NCBI GenBank assembly: GCA_021296515.1 | Contig: JAGWAH010000006.1 | Location: 2,178 to 35,755 of the forward strand | Direction: 5' to 3' | Origin: Acidobacteriota bacterium | GTDB taxonomy: Bacteria > Acidobacteriota > Vicinamibacteria > Vicinamibacterales > UBA8438 | DNA: 33,578 bases | Shown here: positions 24,038 through 32,552 of the stretch, piece by piece | How the letters are laid out: every line of letters begins with the position of its first letter | Numbering within the stretch: position 1 is the first letter of the stretch | Notes under the pieces: model-generated | What the model was told of the DNA's origin: nothing | Databases searched by the model: none | What the model saw: only the letters and a program-made list of their open reading frames with translations | Position numbers and translations under genes: made by a program

Positions 24038-24805
24038 ATGAAGACAGCCGTTTGCATCAAGCAGGTCGTGACCCGCGACTGGCCTTTGCGTCCGGCGGAA
24101 TCCGCAACGTGGGTCCGTGACGACGACGCCAGCTTCGAGATGAACGAGCCCGACGCCTACGCGCTCGAGGAGGCCCTGCGCCTGAAGGAGCGGCACGGCG
24201 GCGAGGTGGTCGTTTGCTCGGCGGGTCCGGCCCGGATCAGCCAGGTCATCCGCGAGGCGCTCGCCCGCGGCGCCGATCGGGCCATCCACGTCGAGAGCGA
24301 CGCACTGTCCGCGGCCGGGGCCGACGCGGTGGCGGCGGCGCTGGCGGCCGCAATGCAGGACGAGTCGTTCGACCTGGTGCTGACCGGGCTGCAGTCCGAC
24401 GACCAGGGCTTCGGCCAGACCGGAGTCGTGCTGGCGGAGCGTCTCGGCCTGCCGCACGCCACCATCATCATGGAGGTGGACATCGCCGCGGACGGAGCCG
24501 GCCTGCGGGTGAAGCGGGAGCTGGAGAGCGGCTGGTTCCAGTGGGTGGCCATGCCGCTGCCGGCCCTGCTCACGATCCAGAGCGGCATCAACCAGCTCCG
24601 CTACGCCACGCTGCGGGGCATCATGGCGGCCAAGCGGAAGGAGATTCGTACGGTGCCGCTCGACGGGGTCGCGTCGCAGGGGCAGCGGATTCTGGAGCTG
24701 TACGTGCCGGAGAAGACGAGCGCCACCCGGTTCATCGACGGATCCGCGCCGGAGGCCGCGCGCGAGCTGGTGCGGCTGCTGCGAGAAGAAGCGAGGGTGC
24801 TGTGA
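24038..24805 (+). CDS. etfB: Electron transfer flavoprotein beta subunit
   Basis: Beta subunit of ETF, which takes electrons from acyl-CoA dehydrogenases and related flavoenzymes. The product is 255 residues: MKTAVCIKQVVTRD, NEPDAYALEEALRLKE, LVLTGLQSDDQGFGQTG, and the ETF-beta signature region LRYATLRGIMAAKRKEI that docks on partner dehydrogenases. GAGGAG (24019-24024) lies 13 bases before the ATG. The TGA overlaps the GTG of etfA, giving equal translation of both subunits. The cluster continues with the matching quinone oxidoreductase, which points to fatty acid or amino acid oxidation feeding the quinone pool rather than to nitrogen fixation (fixAB). Confidence 0.95.
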   Translation: MKTAVCIKQVVTRDWPLRPAESATWVRDDDASFEMNEPDAYALEEALRLKERHGGEVVVCSAGPARISQVIREALARGADRAIHVESDALSAAGADAVAAALAAAMQDESFDLVLTGLQSDDQGFGQTGVVLAERLGLPHATIIMEVDIAADGAGLRVKRELESGWFQWVAMPLPALLTIQSGINQLRYATLRGIMAAKRKEIRTVPLDGVASQGQRILELYVPEKTSATRFIDGSAPEAARELVRLLREEARVL

Positions 24806-25764
24806 CTCTGGTCATCGCGGAACAGCGCGGCGGCGTGCTCAACCCGGCCACGTGGGAGACGCTGGCGGCCGCGCAGCAGATGAACGCGCCGGTCACGGCG
24901 GCGGTGGTCGGGGCCCGCGTGCAGGATACGGCCGCGGAGCTGGCCGCGGCGGACGTGGCCGAGGTGCTTGCGGTGGAGCACGAGGCGCTCGAGCCGTACA
25001 CGCCCGACGGCTTCGTCGCCGCTCTCGCGCAGGTGGTGGAGGCGACAGGGCCGGAGCGGGTGCTGTTCCCGCACACGTATCAGACGCGCGACCACGCGCC
25101 GGCTCTGGCGGCGCGGCTCGGGAGGGTGCTGATTCCGGACTGCATCGGCTCGAAGGACCGCGACGGGCAGCGGGTGTTCGTCCGGCCGATGTTTCAGGGC
25201 AAGTTCGTGGCCGACGTGCTGCCCGAGGGACCCGCTCCACACTTTGCGAGCTTCCAGATCGGCGCGTACCGCGCCGACGCGTGCGTGCGCGGAGCGGCGG
25301 CCGCGACGGTGCGCGAGGTGGCCGTGCAGCTCGACGCGGCGGCGATTCGCCAGCGGCCCGAAGCCCCCTTCAAGGAGGCGAAGCAGGCCGTCGACCTGAC
25401 CCAGGCCGAGCGCATCGTCGCCGTCGGGCGCGGCATCAAGGGCCAGGAACACCTGCCGCTCGCCCAGGAGCTGGCGAAGGTGCTCGATGCCGAGCTGGCC
25501 GCGTCGCGGCCGATCTGCGACTCCGGCTGGCTGCCCATGGACCGGCAGATCGGCAGCTCGGGCCAGACCGTCGCACCGAAGCTGTATCTGGCGGTCGGCA
25601 TCTCCGGGGCCATCCAGCACCTGGTCGGCATGAAGGGCGCCCGCACCATCGTCGCCGTCAACAAGGACGCCGACGCTCCCATCTTCGAGGTGGCCGACTA
25701 CGGCATCGTCGGCGATCTGTTCGAGGTCGTGCCGGCGATCGTCGCGGCCCTCGACGGAGATTGA
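24802..25764 (+). CDS. etfA: Electron transfer flavoprotein alpha subunit
   Basis: FAD-binding subunit of ETF, 320 residues from a GTG that overlaps the etfB stop. The C-terminal FAD domain is clear: RIVAVGRGIKGQEHLPLAQELA, ASRPICDSGWLPMDRQIGSSGQTVAPKLY is broken here by nothing, AVGISGAIQHLVGM, and VNKDADAPIFEVADYGIVGDLFEV. The N-terminal half (VLNPATWETLAAAQQM, PHTYQTRDHAPALAARLG) is the nucleotide-binding-like domain that pairs with EtfB. The next gene begins one base after the stop. Confidence 0.95.
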   Translation: MTLVIAEQRGGVLNPATWETLAAAQQMNAPVTAAVVGARVQDTAAELAAADVAEVLAVEHEALEPYTPDGFVAALAQVVEATGPERVLFPHTYQTRDHAPALAARLGRVLIPDCIGSKDRDGQRVFVRPMFQGKFVADVLPEGPAPHFASFQIGAYRADACVRGAAAATVREVAVQLDAAAIRQRPEAPFKEAKQAVDLTQAERIVAVGRGIKGQEHLPLAQELAKVLDAELAASRPICDSGWLPMDRQIGSSGQTVAPKLYLAVGISGAIQHLVGMKGARTIVAVNKDADAPIFEVADYGIVGDLFEVVPAIVAALDGD

Positions 25765-25765
25765 C

Positions 25766-27424
25766 GTGGAGCGCGAGACGCTCGACGTCGATGTTCTCGT
25801 CGTCGGGGGCGGGCCGGCCGGACTTGCCGCAGCGTACCGCCTCGCGCGGCTGAACGCGGAGCAGGGCGGCGAGCCGCTGATGGTGGCCGTTCTCGAGAAG
25901 GCCCGCGCGGCCGGCGCCCACATGCTGTCGGGGGCGGTGCTCGATCCGTCGGCTCTCACCGACCTGATGCCGGACTGGAAGAGCCGCGGCGCGCCGCTCG
26001 ACGTTCCCGTTCGCGACGACCGCATCTATTTCCTGACCGCGCGCCGGGCGCTGCCGTTTCCCGTTACCCCGCCGCCCCTCCGCAACCACGGTCACTACGT
26101 GGTCTCCCTCAACCGCCTCGCGAAGTGGCTCGCGGAGCAGGTCGAGGCGGCGGGCGTCGACGTCTTCACAGGGTTTGCCGGGACGGAGCTGCTCTACGAG
26201 GGAGATCGGGTCGTCGGCGTGCGCACCGGCGACCGCGGCCTCGACCGGCACGGCGAGCGCAAGGGCACGTTCGAGCCGGGCGTCGACATCCGGGCCCGGG
26301 TCACGGTGCTGGCCGACGGCGTGCGGGGCAACCTCACCAAGACCCTGATTCGCCGCTTCGGCCTCGATGCCGGCCGCTCGCCGCAGAGCTACGCCATCGG
26401 GATCAAGGAGCTGTGGGACGTGGACCCGGACCGGTTGCCGGCCGGCTCGGTCATCCACACCATGGGCCATCCGCTCCGCCACGAGGAGTTCGGGGGCGGT
26501 TTCATCTACGCGTTGCCGGAGGGACGCCTCTCCGTCGGATTCGTGGCCGGGCTCGACTACCGGGATCCGCTCTTCGATCCGCACGTGGCGTTCCAGCGCT
26601 TCAAGCGCCACCCGCTCGTCTCGAACCTGCTGGCCGGCGGACAGATGGTGCGCTACGGCGCCAAGGCGCTCCCGGAGGGCGGCTGGCATGCCCTGCCGCG
26701 CTGCCACGCCGACGGCGCGCTGATCGCGGGCGACGCGGCGGGATTTCTGAACTCGATGCGGCTCAAGGGCATCCATCTCGCGATGCGGAGCGGCATGCAC
26801 GCGGCCGACGCGGCGTTCCGCGCCGTGCGCGAGGGCGACGTCTCGGGCGCGCGGCTGTCCGAGTACGCCCGTCTCGTCGAGGAGGGGCCGATCCGCCGCG
26901 AGCTGTACCCGGTGCGGAACGTGCACCAGAGCTTCGCCGGCGGACTGCTGGCCGGTCTGCTCTACTCCGGAATGTCGCTGGTGACCGGTGGTTGGTGGTT
27001 CAGGGATCCCATGCCGTCGCACGCGGGCCACGAACGAACGCGCACGGTGAAGCGGTACTTCGGCGGCGGCGTGCCGCCCGAGCCTCCCGGCGTGCCGATC
27101 GACCGCGCCCTGACGTTCGACCGCCTGACCAACGTCCACTACTCGGGCACGCGCCACGACGAGGACCAGCCGTCGCACCTGCTCGTGGCGGACACCGACA
27201 TCTGCCGCACGCGCTGCATCGAGGAGTACGCCAATCCCTGCACGCGTTTCTGTCCCGCCAACGTGTACGAGATCGTCGACGCGGACGCCGGCGCGGGCAA
27301 GCGGCTGCAGATCAACGCGTCGAACTGCGTCCACTGCAAGACGTGCGACATCATGGACCCCTACCAGATCATCGACTGGGTGCCGCCGGAGGGCGGTGGC
27401 GGTCCGTCCTACGAAGGCATGTGA
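25766..27424 (+). CDS. ETF-quinone oxidoreductase
   Basis: Membrane-attached flavo-iron-sulfur protein that moves electrons from ETF to the quinone pool, here presumably menaquinone. The product is 552 residues from a GTG one base after etfA. FAD site: DVLVVGGGPAGLAAAYRLAR, and later LIAGDAAGFLNSMRLKGIHLAM. Quinone-binding and membrane-surface region: about 370-420 (SFAGGLLAGLLYSGMSLVTGG). The C-terminal 4Fe-4S domain has CTRFCPANVYEI and NCVHCKTCDIMDPYQIIDWVPPEGG, giving the four ligands of the eukaryotic-type enzyme, and ends GGPSYEGM as in mitochondrial ETF-QO. The stop overlaps a GTG for the acyltransferase gene. It differs from FixC, which lacks this fused ferredoxin-like domain. Confidence 0.95.
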   Translation: MERETLDVDVLVVGGGPAGLAAAYRLARLNAEQGGEPLMVAVLEKARAAGAHMLSGAVLDPSALTDLMPDWKSRGAPLDVPVRDDRIYFLTARRALPFPVTPPPLRNHGHYVVSLNRLAKWLAEQVEAAGVDVFTGFAGTELLYEGDRVVGVRTGDRGLDRHGERKGTFEPGVDIRARVTVLADGVRGNLTKTLIRRFGLDAGRSPQSYAIGIKELWDVDPDRLPAGSVIHTMGHPLRHEEFGGGFIYALPEGRLSVGFVAGLDYRDPLFDPHVAFQRFKRHPLVSNLLAGGQMVRYGAKALPEGGWHALPRCHADGALIAGDAAGFLNSMRLKGIHLAMRSGMHAADAAFRAVREGDVSGARLSEYARLVEEGPIRRELYPVRNVHQSFAGGLLAGLLYSGMSLVTGGWWFRDPMPSHAGHERTRTVKRYFGGGVPPEPPGVPIDRALTFDRLTNVHYSGTRHDEDQPSHLLVADTDICRTRCIEEYANPCTRFCPANVYEIVDADAGAGKRLQINASNCVHCKTCDIMDPYQIIDWVPPEGGGGPSYEGM

Positions 27425-28143
27425 GCCGCGACGCCCGGCGCCGGCGCCTGTCCGCTCGCCAGATCGCCTCGGCCGAGGCGATCGCGACGGTGGGACAGCC
27501 GGTCATCGCCGCCCTCTGCCGGACGATCCGGTGGACGGCCGAGGGGCTGCGGCACTACGATGCGATTCAGGCGGCGGGCCGGCAACCGGTCATGGCCTTC
27601 TGGCACGGCCGCATCGTGCACGCCACCTGGTTCTTTCGCCGCCGCGGCATCGTCGTCATGATCAGCGAGAACTTCGACGGCGAGTGGATCGGGCGGCTGA
27701 TAGAGAAGTTCGGCTACCGCACGGCGCGCGGATCGACGTCGCGCGGCGGCGCCCGCGCCCTGGTCAGAATGCGGCGCCTGGCGGCGGACGGCGCGCCGAC
27801 CGGGTTCGCAGTGGACGGCCCCCGCGGTCCGGCCCGCTCGGTGCAGCCGGGGGCGGTCTGGCTCGCCAGCCTCACCGGAAACCCGGTGCTGCCGTTTCAC
27901 AGCGAGGCGGATCGGTTCTGGACCGCGCGGAGCTGGGACGGGACCCAGGTGCCGAAGCCGTTCGCCCGCGCGGCCATGGTGGTCGGCGCGCCGATCGAGG
28001 TGCCGCGCGGAGCCGATGCCGATCTGGTCGAGCGCAAGCGGGTGGAACTGGCGGGGTCGCTGAACGCGCTGGCGGAACGTGCGCGGGCGATCGTGGCCGG
28101 AGCGGACCGACGCCAGCCGGAAGACGACAATCGGAAGCGATAG
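27421..28143 (+). CDS. DUF374 lysophospholipid acyltransferase-like protein
   Basis: A 240-residue member of the LPLAT-related DUF374 family. The GTG start overlaps the ETF-QO stop. Conserved features: MAFWHGRIVHATWFF with His62, VMISENFDGEWIGRLIEKFGY, ARGSTSRGGARALV, and FAVDGPRGPARSVQPGAVWLA with the DGPRGP motif at 132-137. One DUF374 member, LpxJ of Campylobacter and Helicobacter, adds a secondary acyl chain to lipid A; since lipid A genes are nearby and no LpxL/LpxM is seen, a lipid A acyltransferase role is a reasonable hypothesis, not a proof. No clear membrane span is seen; a weakly hydrophobic stretch lies near residues 24-34. The tail is highly charged. Confidence 0.85.
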   Translation: MSRDARRRRLSARQIASAEAIATVGQPVIAALCRTIRWTAEGLRHYDAIQAAGRQPVMAFWHGRIVHATWFFRRRGIVVMISENFDGEWIGRLIEKFGYRTARGSTSRGGARALVRMRRLAADGAPTGFAVDGPRGPARSVQPGAVWLASLTGNPVLPFHSEADRFWTARSWDGTQVPKPFARAAMVVGAPIEVPRGADADLVERKRVELAGSLNALAERARAIVAGADRRQPEDDNRKR

Positions 28144-28162
28144 CCGACAGGGGAGTTGGGTG

Positions 28163-29200
28163 ATGGCGAAGTCGGACGTCCTGCTTGTCTCGTCGCCCCG
28201 TTTCGTCGATCACCGTACGCCGGGCGGGCACCCGGAGCGGCCCGCGCGGGCCGAGGTCATGGCGCGCGTGGCGGAGCGCTGGGCGGCGACCGGCGGGCCG
28301 GCGGCGGCGCCGGCGCCGGTGTCGGACCAGGCCCTCGCGAGAGTCCACGACGGCCGCTACCTGGAGGACATCGCGTCCACCGCGGGGCGCCGCGTGCGGC
28401 TCGATCCCGACACCTGGACGTCGCCGGACTCCGAGGCGGTGGCGCGCCTCGCCGCGGGCGCCACGGTGGCCGCCGTCGACCACGCGCTCGATCGCGGCGC
28501 GCCGGGCCTGGCGTTCGTGCGGCCCCCCGGACACCATGCCGAGCGGGCGCGGGCGATGGGCTTCTGCCTCTACAACAACGCCGCCGTCGCGGCCGCGCAC
28601 GCCCTTGCGCGCGGCCTGGAGCGCATCGCGGTGATCGACTACGACGTCCACCACGGCAACGGCATCCAGTGGATCTTCTACGACGATTCGCGGGTCCTGT
28701 ACGTCTCCACGCACCAGTATCCCTTCTATCCCGGCACCGGGGCGGCCGACGACGTCGGGCGGGACGACGGGGCGGGGACGACGGTCAACGTGCCGCTCGC
28801 GGCCGGCGCGGGAGACGCGGATCTCGACCGCGTGTTCCGCGAGGTGGTGATGCCGATCCTGGCCGGATACGCTCCGGACGCCGTCCTGCTGTCGGCCGGT
28901 TTCGACGCGCACGCGGACGATCCGTTGGGCGGGATGCAGCTTTCCACGGACGGCTACGCGATCCTGACGCGCCGCCTGTGGGCGTTCGCGGCCGAGCGCT
29001 GCGCCGGCCGGCTGGCCGTGGTCACCGAGGGAGGCTACGACCTGCAGGCGCTCGAGGAGTGCCTGGACGGCACGCTGGAGGTCTGCGCGGCGGATCCGCC
29101 CGCTTCCATTCCGCCGGTGCGCGGCTCGACCTCCATCGCGGCTGCCGCTCTCCAGTCCGTTACCCGTGCGCAGTCGCCGTACTGGCCGGGCGTCGGGTGA
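28163..29200 (+). CDS. Histone-deacetylase-family (class II-like) amidohydrolase
   Basis: Zinc-dependent deacetylase of the HDAC / AcuC / acetylpolyamine amidohydrolase superfamily, 345 residues. The catalytic set is complete: GHHAE with His124-His125, DYDVHHGNG with zinc ligands Asp161 and His163, SAGFDAHADDPLGG with Asp248, and EGGYD with the catalytic Tyr292. In bacteria such proteins remove acetyl groups from polyamines, acetylated lysines or small amides; the substrate here cannot be read from sequence or neighbours. The ATG at 28163 has GGGGAG seven bases upstream. It lies 19 bases after the acyltransferase gene, and a 139-base gap with a promoter follows, so it is probably the last gene of the etf unit. 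Confidence 0.9.
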   Translation: MAKSDVLLVSSPRFVDHRTPGGHPERPARAEVMARVAERWAATGGPAAAPAPVSDQALARVHDGRYLEDIASTAGRRVRLDPDTWTSPDSEAVARLAAGATVAAVDHALDRGAPGLAFVRPPGHHAERARAMGFCLYNNAAVAAAHALARGLERIAVIDYDVHHGNGIQWIFYDDSRVLYVSTHQYPFYPGTGAADDVGRDDGAGTTVNVPLAAGAGDADLDRVFREVVMPILAGYAPDAVLLSAGFDAHADDPLGGMQLSTDGYAILTRRLWAFAAERCAGRLAVVTEGGYDLQALEECLDGTLEVCAADPPASIPPVRGSTSIAAAALQSVTRAQSPYWPGVG

Positions 29201-29230
29201 CCGGGACCACTTCAGCTTCCGCCAGGCCCC

Positions 29231-29253
29231 GTTGCCTCGGACATCATGGCAAC
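29231..29253 (+). other. Inverted repeat upstream of leuS
   Basis: GTTGCC (29231-29236) and GGCAAC (29248-29253) flank an 11-base loop, 30 bases after the preceding stop codon. There is no T-run after it. It may be a weak transcription end for the etf unit or unimportant. The rest of the 139-base gap holds no other structure that I trust apart from the leuS promoter. Confidence 0.25.
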
Positions 29254-29323
29254 CGGTCTTCGGGTTCCGGGGGGCTGTCCACCGTCTCTCCGCAGGGCGT
29301 CTGCGGCGCCTGGGAGGGGCTGC

Positions 29324-29332
29324 TGGTACAAT
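29324..29332 (+). promoter_or_regulatory. Extended -10 promoter giving an apparently leaderless leuS mRNA
   Basis: TGGTACAAT (29324-29332) is an extended -10: TG, one base, then TACAAT, five of six to consensus. It ends seven bases before the leuS GTG at 29340, which is just where transcription should begin, so the mRNA would start at or within one or two bases of the start codon. No -35 is evident and no Shine-Dalgarno lies before the GTG. Confidence 0.5.
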
Positions 29333-29339
29333 CGCCTTC

Positions 29340-31919
29340 GTGCGCGACTACGACCCCCAGACGATAGAGAAGAAATGGCAACGGCGCTGGCGGGAGCGCC
29401 GCGCCTTCGAGGTGACCGCGGACCCGGACCGGCCGAAGTTCTACTGCCTCGTGATGTTCGCCTACCCGTCGGGCCACGCCCACGTCGGACACGTGCGCAA
29501 CTACATGATCGGCGACGTCGTGGCGCGCATGAAGCGGATGCGCGGTTACAACGTGCTCCATCCGTTCGGTTGGGACGCCTTCGGCATGCCCGCCGAGAAC
29601 GCCGCGATCAAGAACCGGACGCACCCCGAGACCTGGACGCGCGAGAACATCGCGCACATGAAGGACCAGTTGCAGCGGCTCGGGATCAGCTACGCCTGGG
29701 AGCGCGAGATCGCGACCTGCGACCCGGAGTACTACCGGTGGAACCAGTGGCTGTTCCTGAAGATGTACGAGCGGGGGCTCGCCTACCGCAGGCAGTCGGC
29801 GGTGAACTGGTGCTCCGACTGCCGGACCGTGCTGGCCAACGAGCAGGTGGTGGACGGCGGCTGCTGGCGCTGCGGCACGACGGTCCGGACGCGCGACCTG
29901 AAGCAGTGGTTCCTGCGCATCACGCAGTATGCCGACGAGCTGCTCGACGGAACGGAGAAGCTGGACCAGTGGCCGGACAAGGTGCTGACGATGCAGCGCA
30001 ACTGGATCGGCCGCTCGCACGGCGCGCTGGTCCGCTTCGCCCTGGCCGGCGAAGGCGGCCCGGCCGCTGGCGCAGTCGGCCTCTCCGGCCCGGCCGGTGC
30101 CGACGGCGGGGGCGAACCGGCGGAGGACGCCATCGAGGTGTTCACGACCCGCATCGACACCATCCACGGGGCCACGTTCGTTCTGCTAGCGCCGGAGCAT
30201 CCGCTCGTCGAGCGCATCGCGGCCGACCGGCCGGACGCGGCGGCGTTCCGGGCTCGGGTGGGTCGCTTTCGCGCCCTGGACCGAACGGCCCGGCTGACCG
30301 GGCAGATCGACAAGGAGGGCGTCGACACCGGCCGCCGGGCGGTCAACCCCTTCACCGGCGAGACCGTGCCGATCTGGGTGGCCAACTTCGTCCTGGCCGA
30401 CTACGGCACCGGGGCGATCATGGCGGTTCCCGCCCACGATCAGCGCGATCTGGAGTTCGCGCGGAAGTACGGGCTCCTGGTCCGGGTGGTCATCCAGCCG
30501 GCGGGAGAGGCGCCCCTGGACGACGGCCTGGACACCGCGTTCGCGGACCCCGGCGTCCTTGTCGACTCGGGGGAGTTCTCGGGGCTGCAGAGCGATCGCG
30601 CGCGGGTGGTCATGACCGAAGCCGCCGAGGCGCGCGGGATCGGAAAGGGACAGGTGCAGTACCGGCTGAAGGACTGGGGCATCTCGCGCCAGCGCTACTG
30701 GGGCACGCCCATACCCATCATCTACTGCGACCGCTGCGGAACCCGTCCGGTGCCCGAGGAGCAGCTCCCGGTGGAGCTGCCGCGGGTGGAGGAGTTCACC
30801 GGCCGCGGCGACTCGCCGCTGGCGCAGGTGTGCCCGGAGTGCGGCGGCGCGGCGCGGCGCGAGACCGACACGATGGACACGTTCGTCGACTCGTCGTGGT
30901 ACTTCTATCGCTACTGCGACCCGCGCGGCGACACGGCGCCGTTCGACCCCGGGACGGCCCGCTACTGGACGCCGATCGACTTCTACAGCGGCGGGGTCGA
31001 GCATGCCATCCTGCACCTCATCTACTCCCGCTTCTTCTGCAAGGTGCTGCGCGACCTCGGGCTGGTGGAGCACGACGAGCCGTTCACGCGGCTGCTGACG
31101 CAGGGGATGGTGCTGCGCGAGGGCGCGGTGATGTCGAAGTCGAAAGGCAACGTGGTCGACCCGGACGAGATGACCGCGAGCTGCGGCGCCGACGCGCTGC
31201 GGCTCTACGAGATGTTCGTCGCCCCGCCGGAGAAGGAGATCGAGTGGACGGACGCCGGGCTCGACGGCAGCGCCCGCTTCCTGGCCCGCGTCTGGCGGCT
31301 CGTGACCCCGTTCGCGGAGATCTGCGCGGCGGGCGGCGTTCCTCCGGTCGAAGGGCTGGAGCTCGGCGACGCCGAGCGCGCACTCAGGCGCAAGACGCAC
31401 GACACCATCCGGCACGTTTCCGAGGACCTCGATCCGCGCGTGCACCTGAACACCGCGGTGTCGGCGTTGATGGAGCTGGTGAACGACCTGTACGCCTATT
31501 GCGAGCGGGCGCGCAGCGGCCCGTTCGCAAGCGATCCGTCCGCGCCGGCGTCGGGGGTCGGGCCGGCTTCGCTGGCCGTCGTGCGCGAGGCGCTGGAGGC
31601 GCTGGTGTTGATGCTCTCGCCGTTCGCTCCCCACCTGTCCGAGGAGCTGTGGGAGGCCCTGGGCCATGGCGAGGGCGTCGAGGCCGCGGGGTGGCCGGTC
31701 TTCGACGCCGAGGTGGCGCGGGCCGACACGCTGGTCCTGCCCGTGCAGGTCAACGGGAAAGTGCGCGCCCGGTTGACGGTCTCCGTCGATAGCGGCGAGG
31801 ACGAGCTGCGCCGGCTCGCGCTGGACCAGCCGCAGGTGCAGGCGCACACCGCCGGGAAAACCGTCGCCCGGATCGTCGTCGTGCCGGGCCGGCTCGTCAG
31901 CATCGTCGCGAAATCGTGA
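29340..31919 (+). CDS. leuS: Leucyl-tRNA synthetase
   Basis: Class I synthetase charging tRNA-Leu, 859 residues. I start at the GTG at 29340 because the protein then begins VRDYDPQTIEKKWQ, the normal family opening; the frame extends upstream through non-conserved sequence. Features: HIGH-type motif YPSGHAHVGHVRNY, zinc-type WCSDC with CWRCG, the editing domain with TTRIDT (usually TTRPDT) and PAHDQRDLEFA (aspartate that guards editing), a second CDRCG/CPECG pair, the KMSKS loop as VMSKSKGN, and the C-terminal LPVQVNGKVRARL. A Gly/Ala-rich insert of about 30 residues (nt 30040-30130) precedes the TTRIDT segment. lptE follows, as in many proteobacteria. Confidence 0.96.
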   Translation: MRDYDPQTIEKKWQRRWRERRAFEVTADPDRPKFYCLVMFAYPSGHAHVGHVRNYMIGDVVARMKRMRGYNVLHPFGWDAFGMPAENAAIKNRTHPETWTRENIAHMKDQLQRLGISYAWEREIATCDPEYYRWNQWLFLKMYERGLAYRRQSAVNWCSDCRTVLANEQVVDGGCWRCGTTVRTRDLKQWFLRITQYADELLDGTEKLDQWPDKVLTMQRNWIGRSHGALVRFALAGEGGPAAGAVGLSGPAGADGGGEPAEDAIEVFTTRIDTIHGATFVLLAPEHPLVERIAADRPDAAAFRARVGRFRALDRTARLTGQIDKEGVDTGRRAVNPFTGETVPIWVANFVLADYGTGAIMAVPAHDQRDLEFARKYGLLVRVVIQPAGEAPLDDGLDTAFADPGVLVDSGEFSGLQSDRARVVMTEAAEARGIGKGQVQYRLKDWGISRQRYWGTPIPIIYCDRCGTRPVPEEQLPVELPRVEEFTGRGDSPLAQVCPECGGAARRETDTMDTFVDSSWYFYRYCDPRGDTAPFDPGTARYWTPIDFYSGGVEHAILHLIYSRFFCKVLRDLGLVEHDEPFTRLLTQGMVLREGAVMSKSKGNVVDPDEMTASCGADALRLYEMFVAPPEKEIEWTDAGLDGSARFLARVWRLVTPFAEICAAGGVPPVEGLELGDAERALRRKTHDTIRHVSEDLDPRVHLNTAVSALMELVNDLYAYCERARSGPFASDPSAPASGVGPASLAVVREALEALVLMLSPFAPHLSEELWEALGHGEGVEAAGWPVFDAEVARADTLVLPVQVNGKVRARLTVSVDSGEDELRRLALDQPQVQAHTAGKTVARIVVVPGRLVSIVAKS

Positions 31920-31933
31920 GAGGAGTGCACCCG

Positions 31934-32545
31934 ATGCAACGAATCCGACCGAGGAGCAACGCCGCCGGGGCGGACACGGACGCGCGGATGCCGGGGCGCC
32001 TGCGCCGTGCGCCGGCGGTTTGGGCTCTGCTTGCCGCACTTGCCTGCGGCGCCCTTTCGGGGTGCGGCTACTCGCTGGCCGGCCAGGGATCGTTCCTGCC
32101 GGATTACATCGAGATCGTCGCCATCCCGATGTTCGAGAACAACACCCCCGTCTTCGACGTGGAGCAGCTTCTCACGCAGGAGGTGCGTACTGCATTCATC
32201 AGCCGGGGCTCGTACCGGGTCCAGACGGCGGAAGCCGGCGCCGACGCGACGTTGACCGGGACCATCACCGACATCCGTATCGCGCCGGCCAGCTTCAGCG
32301 CGGACCAGCAGGCCTCCCGCTACGTCTTCACGCTCCAGGCCGCCATCGAGTTTCGCGATCTGACGACCGGCGAGGTGGTCTGGGACGATGCCCAGATGGT
32401 GTTCAGCGACGAGTACGAGGTGGCGTCGGGAACGGGCGATATCGCCAGCGTCTCGACCTTCTTCGGGCAGGAGGCGAACACCGTCGAGCGGCTCGCCGTG
32501 GACTTCGCGACCACGGTGGTCAGCTCCATCCTCGAGGCCTTCTGA
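31934..32545 (+). CDS. lptE: LptE, LPS-assembly lipoprotein
   Basis: Outer-membrane lipoprotein that plugs LptD and helps place lipopolysaccharide in the outer leaflet. From the ATG at 31934 (AGGAG at 31921-31925, eight bases upstream) the protein is 203 residues. A GTG at 31916 overlaps the leuS stop but lacks a ribosome site. The signal peptide is WALLAALACGALSGC with the lipobox cysteine at Cys44; GCGYSLAG is the typical LptE mature start, and Gly at +2 predicts outer-membrane sorting. The rest (IEIVAIPMFENNTPVFDVEQLLTQEV, an alpha/beta fold) fits the family. The N-terminal region before the signal core is long and basic; an ATG at 31988 would shorten it. Its presence confirms that lipopolysaccharide is exported. 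Confidence 0.9.
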   Translation: MQRIRPRSNAAGADTDARMPGRLRRAPAVWALLAALACGALSGCGYSLAGQGSFLPDYIEIVAIPMFENNTPVFDVEQLLTQEVRTAFISRGSYRVQTAEAGADATLTGTITDIRIAPASFSADQQASRYVFTLQAAIEFRDLTTGEVVWDDAQMVFSDEYEVASGTGDIASVSTFFGQEANTVERLAVDFATTVVSSILEAF

Positions 32546-32552
32546 GGGGAGC

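Noticed and set aside
29166-29339. Upstream in-frame extension of leuS overlapping the deacetylase gene
   Set aside because: The conserved LeuS start begins at 29340 and a promoter-like element lies within the extension.
29201-29339. T-box or other amino-acid riboswitch before leuS
   Set aside because: No T-box core sequence, no terminator pair, and the promoter seems to lie next to the start codon, leaving no leader.
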